A stretch of DNA of 64,000 nt from Bacteroidales bacterium (GTDB lineage: Bacteria > Bacteroidota > Bacteroidia > Bacteroidales > UBA1715), in NCBI GenBank assembly GCA_016714605.1, contig JADKDL010000005.1:1-64000 (forward strand), read 5' to 3'. The translations under genes were made by a program, and so were the position numbers. The notes below the pieces were generated by a model. That model saw only the letters and a list, made by a program, of their open reading frames with translations. It did no database searches and was not told the DNA's origin. Positions 27,694-38,100 of this stretch are shown piece after piece; positions within the stretch are counted from its first letter, which is position 1, and each line of letters opens with the position of its first letter.

Positions 27694-28680
27694 ATGAAAG
27701 AGAACAAATCTGATTTTATTTTATTCAAGACCGAAGACGAAAAAATATCGGTAGATGTTCGTTTTGAGGATGAAACCGTGTGGCTTACACAAGACCAAAT
27801 GGCCACATTGTTTGATAGAGATAGGAGTGTCATTGTTAAGCATATTGCCAATATATTTTCAGAAGGCGAATTGGATGAAAAAAGCAATGTGCAATTTTTG
27901 CACATTGCAAATTCCGATAAACCGGTAAAATTCTACAACCTAAATGTTATAATTTCTGTAGGTTATCGTGTAAAGTCTCAACGAGGTACACAGTTTCGTA
28001 TTTGGGCAACCAAACGACTGAACGAATATATCAGAAAAGGTTTTACCATGGACGATGAACGCCTCAAAAATCTTGGAGGCGGTGGATACTGGAAAGAACT
28101 ATTGCAACGAATACGAGATATTCGCGCTTCCGAGAAGGTGTTTTACCGTCAGGTACTCGACATTTACTCTACCAGTATAGATTACGACCCCAAAGCTGAA
28201 GTTTCCATTGCATTTTTCAAAAAGGTGCAAAATAAAATTCATTATGCAGTGCATGGGCAAACAGCAGCAGAGGTTATATACACCCGAGCCGATGCCGAAA
28301 AAGAATTTATGGGTTTGATGACATTCTCAGGTAGTCGTCCGTACCTGAAAGATGTTGTTTTGGCAAAAAATTATTTAGACGAAAAAGAGCTTCGAGCGTT
28401 GGGTCAAATAGTATCGGGGTATTTAGATTTTGCAGAACGTCAAGCCGAAAGAGAACAGACTATGACAATGAAAGATTGGGCAGAACACTTGGATAAAATT
28501 TTGACCATGAGCGGTGAAAAACTGTTACACGGAGCAGGCACTATCAGCCACGAAACCGCTATAGAAAAGGCTACTACAGAATATAAAAAGTATCAGCAAA
28601 AGACATTAAGTGAAGTAGAAAAAAATTATTTAGAAAGTTTAAAAGTATTAGAAAATAAAACAAAAAAAGGTAAAAAATGA
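27694..28680 (+). CDS. rhuM: RhuM family protein
   Basis: A 328-residue RhuM-family protein: FILFKTEDEKISVDVRFEDE, WLTQDQMATLFDRDRSVIVK, FYNLNVIISVGYRVKSQRG and QFRIWATKRLNEYI. RhuM was first named in a Salmonella pathogenicity island; its biochemical function is unknown, and homologues are common in accessory regions. The stop overlaps the start of the next small gene in ATGA, so the two are coupled. It is complete. Confidence 0.9.
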   Translation: MKENKSDFILFKTEDEKISVDVRFEDETVWLTQDQMATLFDRDRSVIVKHIANIFSEGELDEKSNVQFLHIANSDKPVKFYNLNVIISVGYRVKSQRGTQFRIWATKRLNEYIRKGFTMDDERLKNLGGGGYWKELLQRIRDIRASEKVFYRQVLDIYSTSIDYDPKAEVSIAFFKKVQNKIHYAVHGQTAAEVIYTRADAEKEFMGLMTFSGSRPYLKDVVLAKNYLDEKELRALGQIVSGYLDFAERQAEREQTMTMKDWAEHLDKILTMSGEKLLHGAGTISHETAIEKATTEYKKYQQKTLSEVEKNYLESLKVLENKTKKGKK

Positions 28681-28955
28681 AATATTTTTTTGCGTTACTA
28701 ATTGGAGTAGGATTCATTGTTTTAATCTATAAATTGATTAAAACAATGAATTCGTTTAATTCATACAATTGCCCTAAATGTAAAAAACTGACAAAACATA
28801 AAGAAGTTACAAGAAATTATGTAAAGCATGATACTTACAAGGATTCGGGGGTAGCTTCCATAGTAACATATGAGTGTGAAAATTGTGGTTACCATTGGAA
28901 AAAGGATATGACTGATGACTTCTCTGACACCAATAGCTTCATTTCTGGTGATTAA
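28677..28955 (+). CDS. Small membrane protein with zinc ribbon
   Basis: A 92-residue protein with one N-terminal membrane helix (YFFALLIGVGFIVLIYKLI) and a zinc ribbon built from CPKCKK and CENCGYHW. It overlaps rhuM by 4 bp (ATGA). I do not know the family. The coupling hints at a joint function with RhuM. Confidence 0.6.
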   Translation: MKYFFALLIGVGFIVLIYKLIKTMNSFNSYNCPKCKKLTKHKEVTRNYVKHDTYKDSGVASIVTYECENCGYHWKKDMTDDFSDTNSFISGD

Positions 28956-28984
28956 AAAAACGAGAAAGAACTGATTTATTGACA

Positions 28985-29003
28985 GGGTGACTCAAAGTCA
29001 CCC
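28985..29003. repeat. R2 palindrome, copy 2
   Basis: GGGTGACTCAAAGTCACCC, a perfect 8-bp stem plus CAA loop, downstream of the zinc-ribbon gene. Confidence 0.7.
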
Positions 29004-29051
29004 CAACATTTAAATTATATTATTTAACAAAAGTTTTTTGGTGATTTTGGT

Positions 29052-29119
29052 GAATATTGCTACTTTAGAAGAGGAAAAGAATGGAATGAAAAGAGAAGAT
29101 ATGTAAGGGAATTTAAGGG
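29052..29119 (+). repeat. R4 dispersed repeat, copy 2
   Basis: AGAGGAAAAGAATGGAATGA with TTGCTACTTT before and GGGAATTTAAGG after, matching 13815-13881. Confidence 0.55.
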
Positions 29120-29197
29120 TGTATTTGAATAGCAAGTGCCATAATAAAATAACTCTTACATCTGCTTAATAGTATATTCTTATTTAATCAATAGACA

Positions 29198-29998
29198 ATG
29201 AATTTAGATTTTGAAGAAATTAAATCAATTCTTTTAGAAATTAAATCTGATTATATAAATGGTTTAAATAGTGAAAAAAAGGCAAGTATATATATAACTG
29301 AAAGAGATATTGTATCAGAAATATTCAATAGATTAAAATTATATTGCTCAAATAGAAATTTATCTTCTCATACTGAAATTAAACCAGTTCCCAGCCAATC
29401 CTCAGAAATTTCAGATTTAAAACGCCTTCCTAGAATAGATAACGTGATATTACAGAACAAAGGTGAGAAAACATGGAAGTCAGATGCTATTAATTTCCAA
29501 GATAAATATAAAAAAGGATTAATCGAAGCAAGATTTTCATCTGTTCCAATTGAGTATTTCCACACGGCTATAGAAGTAAAGATTCAAAGCAATACAAGTG
29601 ATGCTAAAAAAGACATTGACAAACTAAGAAAAATTCAAGATGCAAACAATGATTGTAACTGTTTCTTTATGCTATTAAATGCAAGAGGTAGAATAAATGA
29701 CCATAACTCAATCCTTGAATATGCAAAAAAACAAAATATTTCAATTATAGATTATACAAATCACCATAAGCAAGATAAAATCAGTGAAATATCATTAGAA
29801 TCTCAAAAGAATAAAAACAAAGTTGTTACGGAGAATAATTCAAAATCAAGGAGAAGTCGAATTATTGACTTAATAAATCAGAAATCTAGTGATACTGAAA
29901 TTCTTAAAATATTAGATATCGAATATCCATACGGAACATTTAAAACAAGCAATTCTACGGCAATATATGGTACTAAACGAGACATGGGATTTATATGA
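29198..29998 (+). CDS. Hypothetical protein, possible PD-(D/E)XK nuclease
   Basis: A 266-residue soluble protein I do not recognise with confidence. PRIDNVIL, then FHTAIEVKIQSN and a following helix with DIDKLRKIQDANNDCNCFFM, fit the D...ExK arrangement of restriction-type nucleases, where the lysine lies in AIEVKI. The tail is Lys/Ser-rich and could be a linker. It is 48 bp upstream of an HNH nuclease gene on the same strand, which suggests a paired DNA-targeting or defence function. This is inference only. Confidence 0.45.
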   Translation: MNLDFEEIKSILLEIKSDYINGLNSEKKASIYITERDIVSEIFNRLKLYCSNRNLSSHTEIKPVPSQSSEISDLKRLPRIDNVILQNKGEKTWKSDAINFQDKYKKGLIEARFSSVPIEYFHTAIEVKIQSNTSDAKKDIDKLRKIQDANNDCNCFFMLLNARGRINDHNSILEYAKKQNISIIDYTNHHKQDKISEISLESQKNKNKVVTENNSKSRRSRIIDLINQKSSDTEILKILDIEYPYGTFKTSNSTAIYGTKRDMGFI

Positions 29999-30046
29999 TT
30001 ATATGAGTGATAATAGCAAGCAGGGAGCAGTATCAAACAACAAAAT

Positions 30047-31501
30047 ATGGAGATAAATAATAATATATTAGAAAAGAGATTTGAGCAATTTGCTAATTTT
30101 GTTTTCAAGCAAGACGGAAAATCTTTTGATTCTTTTAAGACTTCGGAGTTTATTGATATTAATGAGAACTATAAATATTCGGTATATAACGAGGCACGAG
30201 AAAACTTATCCAATAAACTTTGGAAAACTGATGATATTGGTACTGGCAAGATTAAAAAGGCAATTGATTCTGCAATTCAGACAAGTGTTAATCATAATTA
30301 TCGAATGACTGATAATAACCTTGTGGACTGGCGGAAAAAAGATAGTTTTTCTAAAAGGACTAATAGCCGTTTGATTGAACAGTTGTTTTTTGATTTCTAT
30401 AAAAGCAAAATAAATGACCAGGTTGCATTTGAAAGGTTGATTGACGAAGGACTTTCATACCAGTTTATTGCTTACTTGTTTTTCATAAAAGATTATAATA
30501 AGTATTTACCGATTTCCCAAGAGCAGTTTGATAAGATTTTTGAATACATTGGAATTCAGGAATTCAAAACAAGGAAAAATGCATCATGGGAGAATTATCT
30601 TGAGTATTGTAAAATAATTAAAAGTGTTCGCGATTTTCTTAAATCAAAGGATAAAAACACGACACTAATTGATGCTCATTCATTTTTATGGATTTTAGGT
30701 AGGCTGCTTGAAGTTGATAAAGATAGTGAAAATGATCAAGGACTAAAACCGCATATAGATAATATTCAACTACCAAAACCTGATTGGAATTTGATAATTA
30801 CTAATACTGAGATTACCACAGATAATGATTTATCTATTTTTCAAGCATTATATTCATTTGAAAATCATCAGGCTTATGCCAGTCAGATTGGTTTATTACT
30901 TGGTCATTCAGGAAAAACACCCCATAGCCTGATAAATCTAGAAATTGGAAGATATGCTAAACGAATTGCTCAACATTTTGACATTGAATTAACAAAACGA
31001 GAAAATCAAAAATTTAAATATTGGGATTTATTCTTCAATGGTTGGGATGAAGGAAACTTTTTCATATGGCAATTAAAACCTGAGATTATTGAAGCATTAG
31101 AGCAGAATAAACTGACAGGTATTGAATTAATAAGCGAAGAAATTTCAACTGAAGAATCGAAGGATTTATTTGAAGGAGCTAAAAAGACTGTAACAATAAA
31201 TGCTTATGAGAGAAATCCAAAAGCAAGAAGTTTATGTTTAGAGTATTGGGGGACAATGTGTGTTGTCTGCGGTTTTGACTTTGAAAAGGTTTACGGAGAA
31301 ATTGGAAAAGGATTTATTCATGTTCATCATTTGATTCCAGTTTCACAAATTGGAAAATCGTATCAAATTAATCCGATTTCTGATTTAAGACCTATTTGCC
31401 CGAATTGTCATGCTATGATACATTTGAAAAATTCCCCAAGGGAAATTGATGAGATGAGAGAATTAATTAATGTTAGTAGCAAAAACAAGTCAGCTCAATG
31501 A
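30047..31501 (+). CDS. HNH endonuclease
   Basis: A 484-residue protein whose last 100 residues are an HNH nuclease: CVVCGFDFEKVYGEIG, FIHVHHLIPVSQIGKSYQIN and DLRPICPNCHAMIHLK, with paired CxxC zinc ligands. The long N-terminal region (YLPISQEQFDKIFEYIGIQE, LIDAHSFLWILGRLLEVD) is a probable recognition or sensor part of unknown fold. The last codons and the TGA stop coincide with an R1 repeat, so the C-terminus may have been altered by repeat insertion. It could act as a restriction enzyme with the upstream gene. Confidence 0.8.
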   Translation: MEINNNILEKRFEQFANFVFKQDGKSFDSFKTSEFIDINENYKYSVYNEARENLSNKLWKTDDIGTGKIKKAIDSAIQTSVNHNYRMTDNNLVDWRKKDSFSKRTNSRLIEQLFFDFYKSKINDQVAFERLIDEGLSYQFIAYLFFIKDYNKYLPISQEQFDKIFEYIGIQEFKTRKNASWENYLEYCKIIKSVRDFLKSKDKNTTLIDAHSFLWILGRLLEVDKDSENDQGLKPHIDNIQLPKPDWNLIITNTEITTDNDLSIFQALYSFENHQAYASQIGLLLGHSGKTPHSLINLEIGRYAKRIAQHFDIELTKRENQKFKYWDLFFNGWDEGNFFIWQLKPEIIEALEQNKLTGIELISEEISTEESKDLFEGAKKTVTINAYERNPKARSLCLEYWGTMCVVCGFDFEKVYGEIGKGFIHVHHLIPVSQIGKSYQINPISDLRPICPNCHAMIHLKNSPREIDEMRELINVSSKNKSAQ

Positions 31502-31562
31502 CGGTTTTACCGTCAATTTATTTCCTTCGCCCATCTATAGTTGGGGTTACAAACCCCAACGA
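31460..31562 (+). repeat. R1 copy 5, overlapping the HNH stop codon
   Basis: The HNH 3' end plus GACGGTTTTACCGTCAATTT, CTTCGCCCATCTATAGTTGG and GTTACAAACCCCAACGA. The repeat supplies the TGA stop. It is nearly the same as 26655-26757. Confidence 0.85.
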
Positions 31563-31661
31563 ACCAGAGTATAAAATGAAACAATTACAACAAATGCTGA
31601 TTTTTAATTTATTATACTTGTATGTGTGTCAACCATGAGATATAAGTAAAAAATATAAATA

Positions 31662-31958
31662 ATGACAAATAAAGAACACATATTAGCTGAAATGAAGCGA
31701 CACAAAGATACACTGCATAATCTGGGTGTTGTAAAGGTTGGGCTTTTTGGTTCCTATGTAAGAGACGAAGCAAGTGAAAAAAGCGATATTGACATTTTTA
31801 TAGAATTTGAACCGGAGAAAGAAAATTTTGATAATTTCATGTCTGTTTACGATATTTTTGAAATGAGCTTTGAAAATGAAAAGATTGAGATTGTTACAAT
31901 GAATGGATTAAGTCCACATATAGGTCCTCAAATACTTAAAGAAGTGATTTATGCATAA
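31662..31958 (+). CDS. mntA: MntA-type nucleotidyltransferase antitoxin
   Basis: A 98-residue minimal nucleotidyltransferase with the GSx10DxD signature (LFGSYVRDEASEKSDIDIFI). In the HepT/MntA system MntA adds AMP to the HepT toxin and inactivates it. The 3' end overlaps the start of a hepT fragment by 8 bp, which confirms the pairing. The toxin gene is cut off by repeats, so this antitoxin is now an orphan. Confidence 0.85.
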   Translation: MTNKEHILAEMKRHKDTLHNLGVVKVGLFGSYVRDEASEKSDIDIFIEFEPEKENFDNFMSVYDIFEMSFENEKIEIVTMNGLSPHIGPQILKEVIYA

Positions 31959-31992
31959 AGACTCAATAGAATACTTGAAGCATACAATAATT
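31951..31992 (+). pseudogene. hepT toxin gene, 5' stub only
   Basis: MHKDSIEYLKHTII is the conserved N-terminus of HepT HEPN toxins and overlaps mntA as expected. Directly afterwards the sequence runs into the R2 palindrome TTGTCGGGGTGACT, and no further HepT sequence follows. The missing part includes the Rx4-6H catalytic motif. Confidence 0.7.
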
Positions 31993-32164
31993 GTCGGGGT
32001 GACTTTGAGTCGCCCCGACAATTGCACTAATAAAGAACATTTTCTTAAAACAGGCCGGAGGCCTTGAATACTCTGACGAAGCGTCCTCGCTTCGCCAAAC
32101 CAAGTTACAAACCCCAAAGAACAATACAATAATTGAGGGGGTGACTTTGAGTCAACCCCTCAAT
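31989..32164. repeat. Composite R2-R3-R1-R2 repeat cluster
   Basis: In order: an R2 palindrome (31989-32023), an R3 unit (32045-32101), the R1 end CAAGTTACAAACCCCAA (32101 onward), and a second R2 palindrome (TTGAGGGGGTGACT, TTG, AGTCAACCCCTCAA; 32133-32163). ACAATAATTG precedes both R2 copies. It separates the hepT stub from the PKD protein gene and may also terminate the latter. Confidence 0.75.
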
Positions 32165-32197
32165 AAATATAGGTCAGTCAACCCGACAATAAATATA

Positions 32198-35100
32198 CTA
32201 CCTCAATAAATCAAAATATCCCTTTTTCTCAATGGTCTCGCCACAATAGGTTGTGAGTTTGAAATGGTACGAAAATGTTTCTATTCCCTGTTGTTTGTCG
32301 CGGTAACTGCCATCCCAACCTTTTGCTAATTCGTCTGAGAAGAAAACCTCCTGTCCGAAACGGTTAAATATTCTCAGGAATTCTAATTGTTCCATACCCC
32401 AGCCTCTTATATAAAGCATGTCGTTGGTGCCGTCGGCATTGGGACTAAATGCGGTTGGTAGATCTGCGTTACATGGAATAGAATCGGTTGAGTACATTCT
32501 CACATCAAAATGAAACTCGGTAGTGTGGCACGAGTCTGATGCTACAACGGTATAAACTTCATTGCCAAGTACTCTTACCCTTATGCTTCCGTTTTCGGTA
32601 TCTACTATGTTTGTTTCTGGTGTCCATTTGTATTGCAGAGGAAAATCGGTTGAGATTTTTAATTCTACAAATTCACCTATCACTACACTTGTATCGCTGA
32701 GGTTTTGTTTCCATGCCGGATATTTTCTCGTTTTTACTTCTATAGAATCGGTAGAACTGCATGAAAGCGAATCGGTAATGGTAACCTTGTATGTGTTACT
32801 ATCAGCAATTTCAAAGTCGGTTATGGTGTGTGTATTGGCGGTGAATACTTCATTATTTTTGTGCCAAATAATGGAATTTTTATGGTCGTAAAATGCAGTT
32901 ACCACCGCAGCAGAATCCTGACATATCAACTGTTTAGCAGTCAGTGTAAGTTCCGGATGCGGATATACTACCACGTTTTGAATCATGGTATCGGCGCAGT
33001 TGCTGTTATCGTTGGCAAAGAGCATAATTTTATATTTCCCGGCATTGGTAAACGATTTATCAATAGGATTTTGTACCGTAGCATTTGTGCCATCGCCAAA
33101 TTGCCAATTCCATTTGGTTGTTTGCTCAGAAGCATCGGTAAGTAGTAGGCTTTCTCCAATACACAGATTGGTATCGGCAATGGCAAAATTTGCCACTACT
33201 TCATGTATGTATATTTCTTGTTCTGCTAATTGGTTTACACAGCCGGTTTTGTCAAAGAGTATCAGTTTTATTGGCATGGTACCTATTTGGTCGTAACTGA
33301 TCGTATGACTGAACTCATTAGATACATTTCCATTGCCGTAATGCCATTCTACAGAGTGAACTTGAACGGTGTCTTTTATAGTAAGTTGTATTTGTTCGCC
33401 CTTGCAGATGTCTGTTTGATTTACCGTGAATGCCCCCAAACTACCATTTACCAGAATATTTTTTTCTGATGTTGCCGCACAACCATTGGCGGTTTGTACA
33501 TCGAGCTTAATGGTATTATTGCCAAGTTGCGAAAGTAAGTATTTAAATTCTGCATTATCAGGACTGCTATATGTACTTACCAAATTGTTGTTTACATACC
33601 AAGCTCCTGTTACAATAGCATCAGGATAGGATAGGTGCAGAGCCGTTATTGCATTTTTCTGAGCAGAAGAATCGGGGTAGAAATTACAAACTACGCTGTC
33701 TGAAATGGTAAATGCAGCATCTACCGCTTCTACCAGAATATTATTTTTTAGTTCAATCGTATCGTTACAATATGAATTTATTGCAATCAGTTTTACCGAA
33801 TAGGTACCTCGTTTTGGAAACATAATATTGAACGGACTGTTTGTATTTTGCTCTATTAAGGAGTCGTTTCCAAAATCCCACTTATACGAATCGGCTTCGC
33901 TATATTCATTATAAACAGAAATCCATTGATTTACACACAGCGTTGTATCTTCAATTACAGGTTTCGCTTGGTTTACCGCTATCTGTACCGAAGCAGTATC
34001 GCTACAACCATTACTGGTTTCAACAGACAAACTAATGGTGTATTTTCCTCCTCTTGTATAGACATGATTCTGAGTAGAATCGTCCATAGTGGCATAAGCT
34101 GTAGAAGCATTATCGCCCCAGTTCCAAGTTCCCGCTACACTATCGGGGTGGTAGGTATGATTTGTAAGTATTGTGCCATTATCGCAAATTACCGGAACAT
34201 TGGTGGTAAATGCAGCCTGTACTTCCTGAACGTTAATTCTATTTTTCAGAACCAAAGTATCTGAGCAGAGTGGGTGAAATGCTATGAGACTTACCTCATA
34301 GTCGCCCCTTTGCGGATAGGCAATTTCTAAAGCATCGTTATTGGTTACGGCAATAGTATCGGCTTTACCAAAATACCAATAGTAGGTCTGCGCCAAATGG
34401 GTAGTATTGTGAAACAGCACGGTATCAGAGGTACAAATTTTATCGTCTGAAATGATTGGTAATGCTTGATTTACGGTTATGAGCGTGTCAAAATTATCCT
34501 TACAACCATTGCTTGTATTTACAGAAAGAGAAGCCGTATATTCGCCCCCGGCGGTGTAAATATATTTTTGAATTGAGTCGGCTTTTATTATATATGGCTC
34601 TGTGCTGCCGTTTCCAAATTTCCAAGTACCTGAAACAGGGTCGGGAATATATCTGTGGCGGAATAGAACCGAGTCATTATCGCAAATGTAGTGTGATGAG
34701 ATATTGAAACGCGCATCAATTTCTTGAATATTCACGGTCTTAGTAACAGTATCTTTACAACGCAAGTTTTTAAAACCAACAACTGTAATCTTATAATCGC
34801 CCCGTTTTTCATAGAATGCATCAAAATCAGAAAGGCTGCTTACTACATTTCCATTGCCCAAATCCCAAGCAATGCTATCTACAGAAAAAGAGTTATTTAT
34901 AATATGCATAGGTTCACCTGCGCATCCCAGTGGGTCGGGGATGGTGTATGATACTTTTGGTCCGAAAACATCTATTGACTTAGAAACGGTAAATTTACAA
35001 CCTCTAAAATCGGTAGCGTTGAGCAGAATAAACAAACTGGTATCTTTTGAGTAGGAATAAGGTTCCACTATAGTTGAATCGTTTTGAGTTGCAGGGTCAA

Positions 35101-38100
35101 AGAAATATCTGGTACTGCCATCGGTTCTCACAGTGTTGTTATTCCCCAAACTCCAAATAAATGTAACGATTGAAGTATCTTTAGGCAAATAGTCTAATTG
35201 TAAGGTATCGGCAGGGGCACAAAGGAACGGCTTAGACATAGTAAACTCCGGACGAGGAACCGGAAACACCTCTACAGAAGCGGTAGCAGTATCGGCACAG
35301 GCTATGTGGTTCGATGCTATGAGGCTTACCGTATATATTCCTGCTTTGCTGTAAGCATAGTCTTTCGGAAGGCGTTGCGTTCTTGTATCGCCATTGCCAA
35401 AATCCCAATTCCATTTGGTAGCACCACTCGAAAATTCGATTATTTGCAATGTGTCATATTCGCACAGAAGGGTATTTTCAACAGAAAAACCTGCAATAAC
35501 TTCATAAACGGTTATAGGTTTTGGCCCAATAATATTCTGACATCCGGTAGAATCAAACAATTTCAAAATAGGCTCCACAGTGCCTTTTCCATTGTACTGG
35601 TGCCAAGGATTCATTTCATTTGAAGCAAATCCATCATCAAAAATCCATACCAGAGAATCTACGTTAAATAAGTTGCTCGGGGTAAATAAAACTTCATCGC
35701 CAATACAAATTTCCAATTGAGAAGGAGAGAAGTCGCCCAAGGTACCGTTTACAATAATGGTATCAGAGAAGCTGTCGGTACAACCGTGAGCTGTGGTAAC
35801 CTCAAGATTTGCAATCATAGTACCAGGTATGGTATATCGCCAAAGCGCTGTTGCCGATATGTAATTGCTTGGCAAAGCAGTTTCATGAAACTGCCAGCTT
35901 CCGCTTACTATCGGGTCGGGTATGTTGGTATGTTTAAAGCTTACAAGGTTCTTCTGTGCTTGACCTTTTAAGTAATAGTTACAAACAATAGAATCAGAAA
36001 CAGTAAATCGGGCATCAACCTCTTCAACATATATTTTTCCGGTGTAAGTATCGCTACACGCTGCTGTCTGGGCGGTGATGCTGTATGTGTACACACCTCT
36101 ATTCAGATACGCGCTTTTCAAACTGGTGAAGTTGGTAAGGGTAGTATCTTTTCCATTACCAAAATCAACTATATAGGTAGCTTTTTGAATGTTCTTATTG
36201 GTGAAAATCACTTCGTCGCCGGCACATATTGTAGAATCTGAAATAGTAGGCTGTGCCGAAATTACATAAATAGAAGTATCATATTGAGCAGTACAACCAT
36301 GAGAACTCTCAACGCTCAGAGATATGTTTTGACTGCCACCTTCATAAAAACTATGATTGGTGGTAATAGCTTTAGTTGCATAGGTATTGAGCGGTAGATT
36401 GTCTGAGAAATCCCAAAAAACGTTTACCGGACTTATTACGGTATCCATGGTAAAATCTATAGAGTTGCCACTACATATCACATATTTAGATGCGGTAAAG
36501 TGAGCATCTACAGCTTCTACAGAATATAGAAATTGAGTAGAGTCAATACAGTCGCCCATTTTTGTAGCATACTGTTTTACCCAAAAATAGCCCGGAATGT
36601 CGTGCGAAATTGTTGGATTTTCAATATCAGAAAGCGTATCTCCATTAGAAAATACCCATGTATAATGGTCGTTACTTGTTGATAAGTCAAAGAAGCCTAC
36701 CGTTTCGCCTGCACATAATTCTAGATTAGTCATATAGAAACTTGCTTGAGGCGCATATTGCCAAATAGATTTGGAAACGGTGTCTCTACAGCCTATAGAG
36801 TCTTGAGCTACAAGGCTTATATAATGCAATTTCTGATTGTATTCAGAAAACGGAACATCGAAATTTTGATCGGAGATAAAATCGGTATATTCATCTTCTA
36901 GGAGCGGATTCATTTCATTGCCAACACTCCATTTCCAAAGTGCTATAGATTTATCAAAAGGTTCTATAGACAAACTTAAAGTGTCATCAATAGCACAAAG
37001 ATGCGTTTTATCAAAAGCTATAGTCGGAGATGGTTTGGTGCTTCTTATTTCCACTATTGCAGTATCGGTACAATAATTTTCGTCAAAAGCCAGTAGCATT
37101 ATAGTGTGTTTTCCAGTTTCATCAAATCCGGAGAGTGTTGCGTTATCTTTCCATGTTCTTTTTACAGGAATACCGTCTACATACCAAAGAAATGGTTCGA
37201 AATAATCTTCAACATAATCTTTTGAATTTTTGGAAGATACAAGTAAAGAATCGTAACTGCAAACAACAGAGTCGGTGTTTATTAAAGAGATTTCTGCATG
37301 TACCGGCACTCTTACATAAAATGAATCTATATACACCACTTTTTGATTTGGTTTATTCAAATCTGGTATTAAGCTTATGGTGTATTTCCCCGGTGATTTA
37401 TAACGGTGGTTTACGAGTAACGAGTTTTCATACACGGTATTATCGCCCATATCAATACCCCAAGGAGTTACAGAAGAACCGGACTTGTATTTTATGGTTA
37501 CTTTTTCATATTCGCAAGGAGTTCTTTCTACAATAAAATAACGACGAGGCAAAGTATCTATTTTGGGAATAGAGTCAAAAATGGATTCAGCTAGAATCGA
37601 AGAATCTTTAAAAATGTTTGGAAATAGAGTTACACAACCGTTATATGTTGCTTGTAATTCTGCAAACGGATATCCTGAGAAATAGCCGCTTAGTTCTAAT
37701 AAAATAGGATTTGATGAATTACAACTTTTGTTGAAGTATCCGGTTGGGTCAATTATATCCCAACGGTCAATAACATTTTCAAAAGCAGATTCAATTTTTA
37801 TATATATGCTATCGCCCTGTGTGAGTATTGCAGGTTTTGTTTCAAGAGAAATATCGGCAGTAATTTTGTCGCCAACTTCAATAAGTACTTTTGTCGTATC
37901 AGAGCAGCCCAATTTATCTTTAACAATTAGTTTAGCAGTATATTCTCCCGTTTGTGTGTATAGGTGCGATATTGCTTTACCTGAATGTTTTGCAGCTTTA
38001 AGCATACATTCATCTACTACATACGCTTTATTAGTTGTTTCAATAATCTCATATATTTTGGACTGTGTACAACTCAAGTAGTCCTTAACGCATTTGCAAT

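Noticed and set aside
11140..32200. CRISPR array suggested by repeated short palindromes
   Set aside because: The repeats are far apart, differ in length and are not separated by uniform spacers; no cas genes are present.
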